A stretch of DNA of 64,000 nucleotides from Radiobacillus kanasensis (GCF_021049245.1 NZ_CP088020.1:1432001-1496000); one strand, 5' to 3'. Counted from the first letter of the stretch, positions 41,996 to 50,056 are shown. Numbers and translations are program-made. Notes: a model not told the origin generated them from the sequence alone.

Positions 41996-43921
41996 ATGTC
42001 TAGTGACCTTCCATTTTCCATCTCCAAAACGGAGAATTTTTTTGATAAGTTAGGCGATTTTGTTGGGGATGTGTTTTATGACATTCTACCGGAACAAGGG
42101 TTTGAACTCCGTGACGAACAAATTTATATGGCCTTCCAATTAGAAAAGGCTTTTAAGCAGAAAAATATTATGTTTGCTGAAGCTGGAGTAGGAACGGGTA
42201 AAACACTCGTTTATCTTCTTTACGCGATCTGCTATGCACGATACAAGCGAAAACCTGCCATTATTTCGTGTGCAGATGAAACCTTGATCGAACAGCTTGT
42301 AAAAAAGGGCGGAGATATTGAAAAACTAGAAAAAGCACTAGGGATAACGGTTGATGTTCGTTTAGCTAAAGCGAGAGAACAATATGTATGCATTAGAAAA
42401 CTGGACCAACTAGTAAATCAGACAAATGATGAAGATATTCTCAACGTTCATGATCAAATCCCAGATTTCGTATTCGATCAAGGGACATCGATGAATTCTT
42501 TTGAACGGTACGGGGATCGGAAGGAATATCCTTGGGTTTCAGATAGCAAATGGGAAGCTATTGCATGGGATCCACTCCAACAATGTTCCACTTGTGAGTG
42601 GCGTCACCGAAGCGGTCAGACAATAAATCGGGAGTTTTATCGTCATGCTACAGATATCATCATTTGTTCTCATGATTTTTATATGGAACATATTTGGACT
42701 AAGGAGTCGCGAAAACGTGAAGGGCAATTGCCTCTCTTACCAGAAGCAAGTAGTGTCATTTTCGATGAAGGGCATTTATTGGAGTTTTCTGCCCAAAAGG
42801 GACTAACATATAGATTCCATGCAGGCACCCTTCAAAAGGTATTAACGACATATATGAGCCAAGATGTTAGAGAAGAATCTCTTTACTTGGTAGAAGAAAT
42901 TCTGGCTCTTCATGATGATTGGTTTGATTGGCTTAGTAAAGAAGCAGTCTCCGTCGAAGGTTCGGATCGTCGAGAGGTTCCTAGAAGTGACGCGATGCTT
43001 TCTTTTGTTGAAAATCTTGATGACAAAGTCCAACAATTATTAGAGCAGCTCGTCTTCGATTCTGAGTTATTTACCATTGATTCCTATCACATCAAAATCA
43101 TTGAAGAGTATTTAGAGTTTTTCTCTTATGGGTTATCTATATTGAAAAAAGAAGAGCAAGGGATATTTTGGTTGGAAGAAAATGAATCTGATGCAACGTT
43201 CGTTATTATGCCCCGCCTTGTGGAAGACATTCTGAGAAAAGAAGTGTTTTCTCAAAGTGTACCATTTATCTTTTCTTCTGCCACATTAGCGCAAGCAGGA
43301 AGCTTTGATTTTATAGCAAATAGTTTGGGGATTGAAAAGTTCGATGACTTTCAAGTTAACTCTCCTTTTGATTATGAGGAGAAAATGAAGATCTTGGGTC
43401 ATAGCTTCGAGGTTGAAAAAAACAAGTGGGAAGAGTTAGGACGAAGTTTGCGAGATACAAATGGTAGTACGCTTGCATTGTTTTCAACTGAGGAGGAAAT
43501 GAAGCGGTTTAGATTATGGGCTGAAGACTTAGAATGGCCATTCCCGATTGTCTATGAAGGGGATGAAGAAATTAGTAGTATCGTTCGGAAATTTCAGGAT
43601 GATATTCCTACCGTGCTTTGTTCGTATCATCTATGGGAAGGGTTAGATATTCCGGGAGAGTCACTAAAGCAAGTTTTGCTAGCTTCACTTCCTTTTCCAC
43701 CGCATGATCCTGTCTTCCAGGCAAAACGAAAACATGCACTAGATCCATTAACTGAGGTGGATCATCCCTATATGTTTTTACGTCTAAGACAAGGAGTGGG
43801 TAGGCTAATTCGTAGCCAGAAGGATGCTGGTGTTGTTCAGCTTTGGGTAACAGAAGAACAAAAGGAAAACCTGCAACAAAAATTGGGCGAGGTTCTTCCT
43901 GTAGAAGTGAAATGGTCGTAA
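41996..43921 (+). CDS. ypvA: DinG/XPD-like ATP-dependent DNA helicase
   Basis: 641 residues, a superfamily 2 helicase closely fitting B. subtilis YpvA in length and order. Walker A is in AEAGVGTGKTLVYLLYA near residue 60. The DEAH-type motif II is FDEGHLLEF, here DEGH. The C-terminal motif VI is RLRQGVGRLIRSQKDAGVV. Cysteines in YVCIRKL and CSTCEWRH between motifs I and II are in the position of the iron-sulfur cluster of this family, although a fourth ligand is not certain. A good AAAGGAG site precedes the ATG. Family members unwind damaged or structured DNA. Confidence 0.92.
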   Translation: MSSDLPFSISKTENFFDKLGDFVGDVFYDILPEQGFELRDEQIYMAFQLEKAFKQKNIMFAEAGVGTGKTLVYLLYAICYARYKRKPAIISCADETLIEQLVKKGGDIEKLEKALGITVDVRLAKAREQYVCIRKLDQLVNQTNDEDILNVHDQIPDFVFDQGTSMNSFERYGDRKEYPWVSDSKWEAIAWDPLQQCSTCEWRHRSGQTINREFYRHATDIIICSHDFYMEHIWTKESRKREGQLPLLPEASSVIFDEGHLLEFSAQKGLTYRFHAGTLQKVLTTYMSQDVREESLYLVEEILALHDDWFDWLSKEAVSVEGSDRREVPRSDAMLSFVENLDDKVQQLLEQLVFDSELFTIDSYHIKIIEEYLEFFSYGLSILKKEEQGIFWLEENESDATFVIMPRLVEDILRKEVFSQSVPFIFSSATLAQAGSFDFIANSLGIEKFDDFQVNSPFDYEEKMKILGHSFEVEKNKWEELGRSLRDTNGSTLALFSTEEEMKRFRLWAEDLEWPFPIVYEGDEEISSIVRKFQDDIPTVLCSYHLWEGLDIPGESLKQVLLASLPFPPHDPVFQAKRKHALDPLTEVDHPYMFLRLRQGVGRLIRSQKDAGVVQLWVTEEQKENLQQKLGEVLPVEVKWS

Positions 43922-43923
43922 TG

Positions 43924-43952
43924 AAAAGCACTCCAGTAAAAGGGGTGCTTTT
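43924..43952 (+). terminator. Terminator after the DinG-like helicase gene
   Basis: AAAAGCACTCC pairs with GGGGTGCTTTTTT around AGTAAAA. It sits three bases after the stop codon. Confidence 0.82.
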
Positions 43953-44014
43953 TTGCGTTTTGATTTATAATGAAGATGCCATACATACACAACATATTGG
44001 AAGGGGAAATTACT

Positions 44015-44461
44015 TTGACTGTATTAGAAAAGTATGCAAAGTTAATTCCATTCTTAGAAGAACTAAAGGACTGGAAGAATGAGGACTTCTTTAAGCCTTT
44101 ATCGGAAGGGAAATGGTCGGTAGCAGCAATTGTGTCCCATTTTATGTACTGGGATCGGTATGTGTTAGGGGAGCGACTGGCTCTTATGGTACAGGGAAAG
44201 GAATTACCGAAAAGTAACATAAGCGAAACTGCCTATAACAAAGAAGCAGAACAATATGCTCATTCAGGTATTACCAAGAAACAACTGATTGAGGAAGTGA
44301 TCGAAACACGGGAGTCCCTACTTGCACAGTTGGAAGGAAAAGACCTTACTGTTACCTTTACAGTAGGCTCTTCAGAAATGACCGTGTCGGAATACTTTGA
44401 AGACATGGTAGGTCACGATGAACATCATGTAAGTCAAATAAAATCTATAATCGCGAAGTAA
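44015..44461 (+). CDS. DinB-fold (YfiT-like) metal-binding protein
   Basis: 148 residues from a TTG behind GGAAGGGGAAA. The four-helix DinB/YfiT fold is suggested by LSEGKWSVAAIVSHFMYWDR at about 30-50 and the C-terminal EDMVGHDEHHVSQIKSII. The His in SHF and the HDEHH cluster fit the three-His metal site of the family. An upstream ATG at 43970 would add 15 residues without a ribosome site. Relatives act as thiol-dependent S-transferases; the substrate here is unknown. It is not the DNA polymerase DinB. Confidence 0.85.
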   Translation: MTVLEKYAKLIPFLEELKDWKNEDFFKPLSEGKWSVAAIVSHFMYWDRYVLGERLALMVQGKELPKSNISETAYNKEAEQYAHSGITKKQLIEEVIETRESLLAQLEGKDLTVTFTVGSSEMTVSEYFEDMVGHDEHHVSQIKSIIAK

Positions 44462-44548
44462 AACAATGAAATGGCAATAACTTTCTAACATGTTTTCGAT
44501 TCCTTTTCAAACACTATAGATGATTCCATGATGAGGTGGTGAGAAGGA

Positions 44549-44728
44549 ATGGATAAGAAAATGTGGATGCCTATCGTAGCGTCTGTGGGTATTGGTGCAG
44601 CTGCTTATTACAGTATGTCAAGAGGCAAGAGCATCAGTAAAACCGCTCAGGAATTTGCTCCACTTGTAGCAGGAATGGCTAAAGATAAAAACAATAATAA
44701 TGAAAATTATGTGAACACTCAATTTTAA
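44549..44728 (+). CDS. Small membrane-associated protein (59 aa), DUF3918/YrzQ-like
   Basis: ATG at 44549, nine bases after GAGGTGG. The peptide has an N-terminal hydrophobic stretch (MWMPIVASVGIGAAAYYSMS), then RGKSISKTAQEFAPLVAGMA and an Asn-rich end. Small proteins with this pattern are common in Bacillaceae; resemblance to the DUF3918 family is weak and from memory. Function unknown. Confidence 0.7.
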   Translation: MDKKMWMPIVASVGIGAAAYYSMSRGKSISKTAQEFAPLVAGMAKDKNNNNENYVNTQF

Positions 44729-44734
44729 TAACTA

Positions 44735-44768
44735 AAGGGGAAGCCAATACTAGGCTTTCCCTTTTCTT
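44735..44768. terminator. Bidirectional terminator before the Spo0E-like gene end
   Basis: AAGGGGAAGCC pairs with GGCTTTCCCTTTT around AATACTA. It serves the 59-aa gene and the convergent Spo0E-like gene; its right arm covers the stop codon of the latter. Confidence 0.8.
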
Positions 44769-44980
44769 TTCAACTCATCAAGCTTATTTAATTTTTCATC
44801 TAACTGTTGAGATATTTTAAGTACTTCATTTTGACTAGCTCCTTGAGATACATACTCGTACATCTTTTTTCTCAAGTTTTCGATGACCCGTTCTAACTGC
44901 TGTCCATCCTCCAAGCAGATCATGGCAGTCCATGAGGGGAGAGGATAGGTCAAGGTGTCCGATAGTTTCTGATTGCTCAT
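44750..44980 (-). CDS. Spo0E-like aspartyl-phosphate phosphatase
   Basis: 76 residues. The C-terminal helical hairpin is LERVIENLRKKMYEYVSQGA followed by KISQQLDEKLNKLDEL, which has the Spo0E family motif SQxLD. Family members dephosphorylate Spo0A-P and delay sporulation. The N-terminal 25 residues (PLPSWTAMICLEDGQ) are longer than in the shortest members. Its promoter (-35 TTGATT, -10 TATACT) is followed immediately by a LexA-type palindrome, so expression may answer to DNA damage. Confidence 0.85.
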   Translation of the reverse strand: MSNQKLSDTLTYPLPSWTAMICLEDGQQLERVIENLRKKMYEYVSQGASQNEVLKISQQLDEKLNKLDELKRKGKA

Positions 44981-44998
44981 TATTTACAACTCCTATCA

Positions 44999-45012
44999 AG
45001 AACATTTGTTCG
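44999..45012. promoter_or_regulatory. LexA (DinR) box of the Spo0E-like gene
   Basis: On the minus strand CGAACAAATGTTCT matches CGAACRNRYGTTYC at 13 of 14 positions. It starts five bases after the -10 hexamer, over the expected transcription start, an ideal place for repression. Confidence 0.75.
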
Positions 45013-45017
45013 TGTTC

Positions 45018-45046
45018 AGTATATAATTTTTAAAGTAGAAAATCAA
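45018..45046 (-). promoter_or_regulatory. Promoter of the Spo0E-like gene
   Basis: Minus strand TTGATT (45041-45046) and TATACT (45018-45023) with a 17-bp spacer. The LexA-like box lies directly downstream. Confidence 0.75.
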
Positions 45047-45120
45047 GAAATTAGGTATCTTTTTGCGCCAAAAGGTGAATTTTTTGGTATCCTTAAAAGA
45101 AAATCATTGTGAGGTGTCAT

Positions 45121-46164
45121 ATGGAAAAGCGAATGAAAGGCTACCTAGGTACATACACAAAACGAAACAGTGAAGGAATTTATTCCTTTGAATTAGATAT
45201 GCATTCAGGAACGATTGAAAAAGTAGCATTGGCTGCCAAACTGGAAAGACCTACATATGTGACCTTAAGTGAGGATAAGTCACTCCTCTTATCCGTTATG
45301 AAACAAGATGGACGTGGAGGGGTTTCAGTGTTCGGATTACCGGATAAAGGAGACAACTTAGAAATTATCGCTGAAACCACTCATTCTGATATTTCTAGTT
45401 GTCATATAAGTATTGCTCGTGGGAATGATTACGTGGTCGTATCGAACTATCATGAAGGCTCCGTTGAGTTGTATAAGTATGATAAGGAAGCTAATAGTAT
45501 CAAGTTTGTTACTTCCGTATTTCACGAAGGATCTGGGCCAAACAAAGACCGTCAAGAAGGTCCACATGTCCACTTTGCCGACTTTACTCCGGATCAGCGT
45601 TATGTAGTTGTTGTGGATCTAGGAGTTGATGAGATTCTTACATATGAAATCAAGAACGATACATTTGTGAAAGCAGCGACGTTACAGGTTGCACCTGGAA
45701 GTGGACCACGTCATCTCGTTTTCCATCCAAATGGAACCATTGCTTATGTCATGACCGAGCTTAGTTCAGAAGTGTTAACATTACAATTTGATGCGAAAAC
45801 AGGTTCCTTCGAAAAAATTCAGCAAATCTCAACGATACCAAATGATTTTGTTGACAATAACCAAGGGAGTGCTATTCGCATTTCGAAAGACGGAAAGTTC
45901 GTTTATGCAGCTAATCGGGGGCATAACAGCATTGCTGTCTTCCAAGTTTCGGAAGACAATGGACTTTTATCGTTTGTTGAGTGGATTTCTACCGAAGGGG
46001 ATTGGCCACGAGACTTTAACTTGGATCCGACCGATCAGTACGTAGTTGTTGCTAATCAAGAAACGGATTCCATCGTCTTGTACCAACGAAATCAAGCTAC
46101 GGGAAAACTAACCTTAAAACAAGGTCCTATAGAGGTTCTAGAACCTATTTGCGTGATGTTCTAA
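45121..46164 (+). CDS. Lactonase family protein (6-phosphogluconolactonase, YkgB-like)
   Basis: 347 residues forming a seven-bladed propeller. Motifs of the family are GYLGTYTKRNSEGIYSFELD at the N-terminus, RPTYVTLSEDKSLL, GPHVHFADFTPDQRYVVVVD, GSGPRHLVFHPNG and VYAANRGHNSIAVFQV. Relatives such as B. subtilis YkgB/Pgl hydrolyse 6-phosphoglucono-delta-lactone in the oxidative pentose phosphate pathway. The ATG at 45121 follows GTGAGGTG; an upstream start four codons earlier is within that site. Confidence 0.88.
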   Translation: MEKRMKGYLGTYTKRNSEGIYSFELDMHSGTIEKVALAAKLERPTYVTLSEDKSLLLSVMKQDGRGGVSVFGLPDKGDNLEIIAETTHSDISSCHISIARGNDYVVVSNYHEGSVELYKYDKEANSIKFVTSVFHEGSGPNKDRQEGPHVHFADFTPDQRYVVVVDLGVDEILTYEIKNDTFVKAATLQVAPGSGPRHLVFHPNGTIAYVMTELSSEVLTLQFDAKTGSFEKIQQISTIPNDFVDNNQGSAIRISKDGKFVYAANRGHNSIAVFQVSEDNGLLSFVEWISTEGDWPRDFNLDPTDQYVVVANQETDSIVLYQRNQATGKLTLKQGPIEVLEPICVMF

Positions 46165-46245
46165 GCTGTTTAGGTCATACAATCAGAGCATTCATGGAAT
46201 TTCATCCTTTCTCCGATGTTAGCCCGTCCGTTTTATAATTCGGAC

Positions 46246-46254
46246 CATAAGCTA
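46246..46254 (+). promoter_or_regulatory. SigK-like -10 element upstream of the first YjcZ gene
   Basis: CATAAGCTA fits the mother-cell sigma-K -10 pattern CATANNNTA, 26 bp before the start codon. No AC-type -35 is found at the expected place, so this is a partial match. Confidence 0.35.
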
Positions 46255-46279
46255 CTAGTAAGAGAGGGGGTGAACGATT

Positions 46280-46393
46280 ATGAGTGGAGGATTTTTTGGA
46301 AATAACAATAGCTTTATCCTGTTAGTTGTTTTATTTGTATTACTAGTAATCGTTGGAAACAATTATCCAACTGGTGGAGATTATTACAGCTAA
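46280..46393 (+). CDS. YjcZ-family sporulation peptide 1 (37 aa)
   Basis: ATG preceded by GAGAGGGGGTGAA. The peptide has a glycine/asparagine-rich head (SGGFFGNNN), the hydrophobic core FILLVVLFVLLVIVGNNY shared with its neighbours, and a PTGGDYYS tail. The YjcZ family of tiny hydrophobic proteins is linked to the spore coat or sporulation in Bacillus. Confidence 0.88.
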   Translation: MSGGFFGNNNSFILLVVLFVLLVIVGNNYPTGGDYYS

Positions 46394-46463
46394 TTTTTAT
46401 TCGCCATCATTTGGTAAGCCGCCATACTTGTAGCTCAAATAAGCACCTCATGAACGGACTGAG

Positions 46464-46496
46464 AAGCCTGTGGATTAAACTCCACGGGCTTTTTTG
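46464..46496 (+). terminator. Terminator between YjcZ-like genes 1 and 2
   Basis: AAGCCTGTGGA pairs with TCCACGGGCTT around TTAAAC, then TTTTTT follows. Confidence 0.85.
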
Positions 46497-46519
46497 GGTG
46501 TGCGTAGACAGTTGTGGAT

Positions 46520-46546
46520 ACAAATTTTTTGAACCAACATACGCTA
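46520..46546 (+). promoter_or_regulatory. SigK-like promoter of YjcZ-like gene 2
   Basis: AC at 46520-46521, a 16-bp spacer, and CATACGCTA at 46538-46546 fit the sigma-K pattern AC-N16/17-CATANNNTA. Late mother-cell expression would suit a coat-associated peptide. Confidence 0.5.
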
Positions 46547-46574
46547 TTAATGAATGCCGAGGAGGTGTATGGCT

Positions 46575-46781
46575 ATGAGAAGAATTCCAGAGTACGGCTA
46601 TAGGGGATATATGCCTTATGGTTACTGGCCAATGGGAAGTGGATATGGAATGAATGGTTACCAGGGTTATGGCGAAATCGGTGTGACTGGCGTAAATCGC
46701 TCTTTTATTATCATTTTGGTTTTATTTGTGTTACTAGTTATCGTCGGTGCTGTCACCTATCCAGGAGGAAATCTTGAATAA
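46575..46781 (+). CDS. YjcZ-like protein with long Gly/Tyr-rich N-terminus (68 aa)
   Basis: 68 residues from the ATG at 46575, seven bases after GAGGAGGTG. The first 45 residues are rich in Gly, Tyr, Pro and Met (EYGYRGYMPYGYWPMGSGYG). The last part has the YjcZ-like core SFIIILVLFVLLVIVGAVTY. The head resembles spore-coat and morphogenetic Gly/Tyr-rich segments, so it may be a coat component anchored by the hydrophobic core. ATG 46569 is a less well spaced alternative. Confidence 0.8.
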   Translation: MRRIPEYGYRGYMPYGYWPMGSGYGMNGYQGYGEIGVTGVNRSFIIILVLFVLLVIVGAVTYPGGNLE

Positions 46782-46833
46782 AAAATATTCACCTGTAATC
46801 AGGGCAAACGCCCTTTCACTTTGTGATACGTAT

Positions 46834-46842
46834 CATAGGATA
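46834..46842 (+). promoter_or_regulatory. SigK-like -10 upstream of YjcZ-like gene 3
   Basis: CATAGGATA fits CATANNNTA and lies 24 bp before the start codon. The nearest upstream AC is only 14 bp away, shorter than the usual 16-17, so the match is partial. Confidence 0.35.
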
Positions 46843-46866
46843 GAAGTATTAAGGGGGTGAAAGAGA

Positions 46867-46959
46867 ATGAGCGCAGGTATCTTTGAAAATGATAGCTTCA
46901 TTCTACTAGTGGTTTTGTTCGTTCTTCTTGTCATCGTAGGGAATAACTACGGTTACTAA
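46867..46959 (+). CDS. YjcZ-family sporulation peptide 3 (30 aa)
   Basis: ATG preceded by AAGGGGGTGAAAG. Sequence SAGIFENDS then the core FILLVVLFVLLVIVGNNY, identical to peptide 1 over those 18 residues, ending GY. Such identity at protein level suggests recent duplication or strong selection. Confidence 0.87.
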   Translation: MSAGIFENDSFILLVVLFVLLVIVGNNYGY

Positions 46960-47019
46960 TCCTTTGATTATAAAGTAGGTTTTACTGATGAACTAACTAA
47001 AGTGGAAGGAGGTGTAAGA

Positions 47020-47130
47020 ATGGGACACTATGTAGGTGGTGGATTTAACAATGGTTTCATCTTACTTGTCGTTATCTTCGTTCTATTGGTGATCGTTGGA
47101 AACAACTATCCAATGGGAGGAGATTACTAA
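47020..47130 (+). CDS. YjcZ-family sporulation peptide 4 (36 aa)
   Basis: ATG preceded by GGAAGGAGGTG. GHYVGGGFNNG then FILLVVIFVLLVIVGNNY and PMGGDY. It is the last of the tandem set and is followed by a terminator. A Gly-rich head, hydrophobic core and NNYP-GGDY tail match peptide 1 closely. Confidence 0.87.
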   Translation: MGHYVGGGFNNGFILLVVIFVLLVIVGNNYPMGGDY

Positions 47131-47147
47131 GTAAAAGAAACATGTTT

Positions 47148-47180
47148 GAAGAGAAGGGGGCGCTCCTCTTCTCTTTTTTT
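47148..47180 (+). terminator. Terminator after the YjcZ cluster
   Basis: GAAGAGAAGGGGG folds on CTCCTCTTCTC, followed by TTTTTTT. Confidence 0.85.
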
Positions 47181-47192
47181 GTTAATAACCGG

Positions 47193-47221
47193 TTGACAAA
47201 TAATGAAAACGCCTTTATAGT
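47193..47221 (+). promoter_or_regulatory. Promoter of the siderophore importer operon
   Basis: TTGACA (47193-47198), 17 bp spacer, TATAGT (47216-47221). The Fur box begins ten bases further on, covering the start point. Confidence 0.85.
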
Positions 47222-47231
47222 TACTTGTAAA

Positions 47232-47252
47232 TGATAATGAGAATCATTATCA
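47232..47252. promoter_or_regulatory. Fur box of the siderophore importer
   Basis: A 21-bp palindrome, TGATAATGA-GAA-TCATTATCA, fits the Fur consensus TGATAATNATTATCA arms closely. Iron-bound Fur would shut off the operon. This is the strongest Fur site in the window. Confidence 0.92.
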
Positions 47253-47275
47253 TTAGAAGGGCTGGAGGGTTTCAT

Positions 47276-48121
47276 ATGAGTCGACTACATACGGATCAGT
47301 TGCGGGTAGGATACGGAGATCGTTCGATTGTGAAAGACTTGACCGTACATATCCCTGAACATAAAATCACCACCATTATTGGACCGAACGGATGTGGGAA
47401 ATCAACATTACTCAAAGCAATAACAAGGATTATCCCTTATCAGGCTGGGTCTGTTGTTTTAGATGGAAATAGCATTGCGAAGGAGAATACGAAATCACTT
47501 GCGAAAAAGATGGCCATCTTGCCACAGTCGCCAGAAGGCTCTAATGGTCTGACGGTTGGAGAGCTTGTTTCGTATGGACGATTTCCGTACCAAAACGGAT
47601 TTGGACGTCTGACTAAACAAGATGTGGAGGCAATTGAATGGGCATTACACGTTACCGGGACGGAAGCCTTTAAATACTCATCCGTGGATTCATTGTCGGG
47701 TGGACAAAGACAAAGAGCTTGGATTGCAATGGCTCTTGCACAAGAAACGGAGATGATCTTTTTAGACGAACCAACGACATACCTAGATATGGCACATCAA
47801 TTAGAGGTATTGGAGTTATTAGATCGATTGAACAAAACGCAAGGAAGGTCCATTGTTATGGTTCTACATGATCTAAATCAAGCGGCTCGTTTTGCTGACT
47901 ACATCGTTGCTATGAAGGATGGCCAGATTCAAAAAGCCGGATCTGCTGAAGAAGTAATGAAGCCTGATGTTCTGCGCGAAGTATTTCAAATAGATGCTGT
48001 CATTGGTCGAGATCCAAAAACAGAAAAGCCGATGTGCTTAACCTATCATTTAATAAAAGGAGAGAAAAACGATGAAGAAAATATATATTCCTTTGTTCCT
48101 CATGCTACTACTCCTCATTAG
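47276..48121 (+). CDS. Iron-siderophore ABC transporter ATPase (FecE/FhuC type)
   Basis: 281 residues. Walker A is IIGPNGCGKSTLLKAI near residue 37; the signature is DSLSGGQRQRAWIAMALAQ, followed by Walker B MIFLDEPTTYLDMAHQ and the His switch in MVLHDLNQAAR. The ATG at 47276 follows CTGGAGGG by six bases, and earlier ATGs lie in the Fur box. The gene overlaps the binding-protein gene by 50 bp. It powers the importer formed with the two permeases downstream. Confidence 0.95.
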   Translation: MSRLHTDQLRVGYGDRSIVKDLTVHIPEHKITTIIGPNGCGKSTLLKAITRIIPYQAGSVVLDGNSIAKENTKSLAKKMAILPQSPEGSNGLTVGELVSYGRFPYQNGFGRLTKQDVEAIEWALHVTGTEAFKYSSVDSLSGGQRQRAWIAMALAQETEMIFLDEPTTYLDMAHQLEVLELLDRLNKTQGRSIVMVLHDLNQAARFADYIVAMKDGQIQKAGSAEEVMKPDVLREVFQIDAVIGRDPKTEKPMCLTYHLIKGEKNDEENIYSFVPHATTPH

Positions 48122-48989
48122 TGCGTGTGGAAATAGTGAAGAAGCAAGTAGTTCAACAAACAATCAAGATCAGGAGCCTGAAACAATTACATATGATTCA
48201 GAAAATGGCCCGATAGAAGTGCCAACTAATCCACAACGAGTAGTTGTTTTATCTTCGTTTGCAGGAAATGTTATGGCTTTAGATGTTCCTCTCGTCGGTG
48301 TGGATTCATGGTCTAAAATGAACCCGCGCTACGAGGAATTAAAAGATGTTGAAGAGGTTACGGATGAAAATATAGAAAAGATTCTGGAACTAAACCCAGA
48401 TTTAATTATCGGATTGTCGACGATTAAAAATGTAGAAAAACTTCAAGAAATTGCCCCTACTGTTACATACACCTATGGAAAATTAGACTATCTAGAACAA
48501 CACATAGAAATTGGCAAGCTCCTCAATAAAGAAGAAGAAGCTAAGGCATGGGTGGAGGACTTCAAGCAACGTGCTCAAGTTTTAGGAGAAGATATTAAAC
48601 AGAAAATTGGCGAAGATGCAACAGTTTCTGTAATAGAGAACGATGATAAGAACTTATACGTGTTCGGGGATAACTGGGGAAGAGGTACCGAGATTTTGTA
48701 TCAAGAGATGGGACTGAAAATGCCGGAAAAAGTGAAAGAAATGGCGTTAGAACCAGGATATTATACGCTGTCCTCAGAAGCCCTACCAGAGTTTGCTGGA
48801 GACTATATGATATTCAGTAAGGTTTCTGATGGATATACTTCGTTCCAGGAGACAGAGACGTATCAAAACATACCAGCTGTTCAAAAGGGTCAAGTATTTG
48901 AAGTAGATGCAAAGTGGTTTTATTTTAATGATCCATTAACGCTGGAGGATCAATTGACCTACTTTGTAGATGTGTTTCTAAGCAAGTAA
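48072..48989 (+). CDS. Iron-siderophore substrate-binding lipoprotein (FhuD/YxeB-like)
   Basis: 305 residues with signal peptide and lipobox ISAC (Cys near 19). The class III binding-protein fold is shown by NPQRVVVLSSFAGNVMALDV, ILELNPDLIIGLSTIKNVEK, and GDNWGRGTEILYQEMGLKMP; the latter segment closely recalls hydroxamate-binding proteins such as B. subtilis YxeB. A ferric hydroxamate ligand is likely but not certain. The start lies inside the end of the ATPase gene, with AAAGGAGAG before it. Confidence 0.93.
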   Translation: MKKIYIPLFLMLLLLISACGNSEEASSSTNNQDQEPETITYDSENGPIEVPTNPQRVVVLSSFAGNVMALDVPLVGVDSWSKMNPRYEELKDVEEVTDENIEKILELNPDLIIGLSTIKNVEKLQEIAPTVTYTYGKLDYLEQHIEIGKLLNKEEEAKAWVEDFKQRAQVLGEDIKQKIGEDATVSVIENDDKNLYVFGDNWGRGTEILYQEMGLKMPEKVKEMALEPGYYTLSSEALPEFAGDYMIFSKVSDGYTSFQETETYQNIPAVQKGQVFEVDAKWFYFNDPLTLEDQLTYFVDVFLSK

Positions 48990-49051
48990 TCCGTAAGGGG
49001 GAGTTCTTTTTAGAAGAATTCCCCTATTCTATAAAGAAAGATGAGATACAT

Positions 49052-50056
49052 ATGGGGAAAAACTTTATACTTTCATTTTCATTTAAGCTTATAATGGCAC
49101 TCTGTTTTTTAATCGTTGCTTTTATTATGGCGATGGTTTTTGGAGCGGTTGATGTTCAAATATTAGATGTATGGGAGGCCATAACTTCAAGTAACCCAAG
49201 TAAGGAAGCACTTCTTATTCGAGAACTTCGACTTCCTCGAGAAGTTGGAGCGATGTTAGTAGGTGCTGCACTCTCAGTATCTGGATCGATTATGCAAGGG
49301 ATGACTAGAAATCCATTAGCAGATCCAGGGTTATTAGGTGTTACTGCTGGTGCTAATGCTGCACTTGCCATTACCCTCGCTCTTTTGCCTTCTGTCCCTT
49401 ATTTCGGCATCATGATTGCTTGTTTTATAGGAGCTGCACTCGGTACAGGGATTGTCTTTCAAATTGCTAGGATGAAGAGGGGAGGCTTTTCTCCTTTTCG
49501 CATTGTATTAGCTGGAGCAGCAGTATCCGCATTTCTTCATGCTATTGCGGAGGGAGTCGGAATTTACTTTAAAATTTCTAAAGACGTATCTATGTGGACC
49601 GCAGGAGGCTTAATTGGAACAAGCTGGAGCCAAGTCTATGGGGTACTCTGCTTTGTTCTCATAGGAATTGCCGCTTCTCTTTTTCTTGCTAGGCATTTAA
49701 CTATTTTAAGTTTGGATGAAGAAGTCGCTGTGGGACTTGGACAGAAAATAAAAAGAATTAAAGCATTATTGTTTGCACTTATTGTCGTGTTAGCTGGGGT
49801 TTCTGTTGCCCTAGTTGGAAATATGGTATTTATCGGATTGATGATTCCACACATTGCTCGTTATGTGGTTGGGACTGATTATCGTTATATTATTCCAATG
49901 TCTGCACTTATTGGGGCATCCTTCATGTTAGTGGCGGATACATTAGGTCGAACTCTTCAAGCCCCATTTGAGACTCCTGTCGCTGCCATCATTTCCATCA
50001 TAGGGTTGCCGTTCTTTCTGTTGATTGTTCAGAAAGGGGGTAGAGCTTTTTCATGA
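49052..50056 (+). CDS. FecCD-family siderophore permease 1
   Basis: 334 residues with about ten membrane segments. Family motifs include LREVGAMLVGAALSVSGSIM, MTRNPLADPGLLGVTAGANA, and the C-terminal GNMVFIGLMIPHIARYVVG then GRTLQAPFETPVAAI. It is one half of the permease pair; its end overlaps the next gene by four bases. Confidence 0.95.
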   Translation: MGKNFILSFSFKLIMALCFLIVAFIMAMVFGAVDVQILDVWEAITSSNPSKEALLIRELRLPREVGAMLVGAALSVSGSIMQGMTRNPLADPGLLGVTAGANAALAITLALLPSVPYFGIMIACFIGAALGTGIVFQIARMKRGGFSPFRIVLAGAAVSAFLHAIAEGVGIYFKISKDVSMWTAGGLIGTSWSQVYGVLCFVLIGIAASLFLARHLTILSLDEEVAVGLGQKIKRIKALLFALIVVLAGVSVALVGNMVFIGLMIPHIARYVVGTDYRYIIPMSALIGASFMLVADTLGRTLQAPFETPVAAIISIIGLPFFLLIVQKGGRAFS

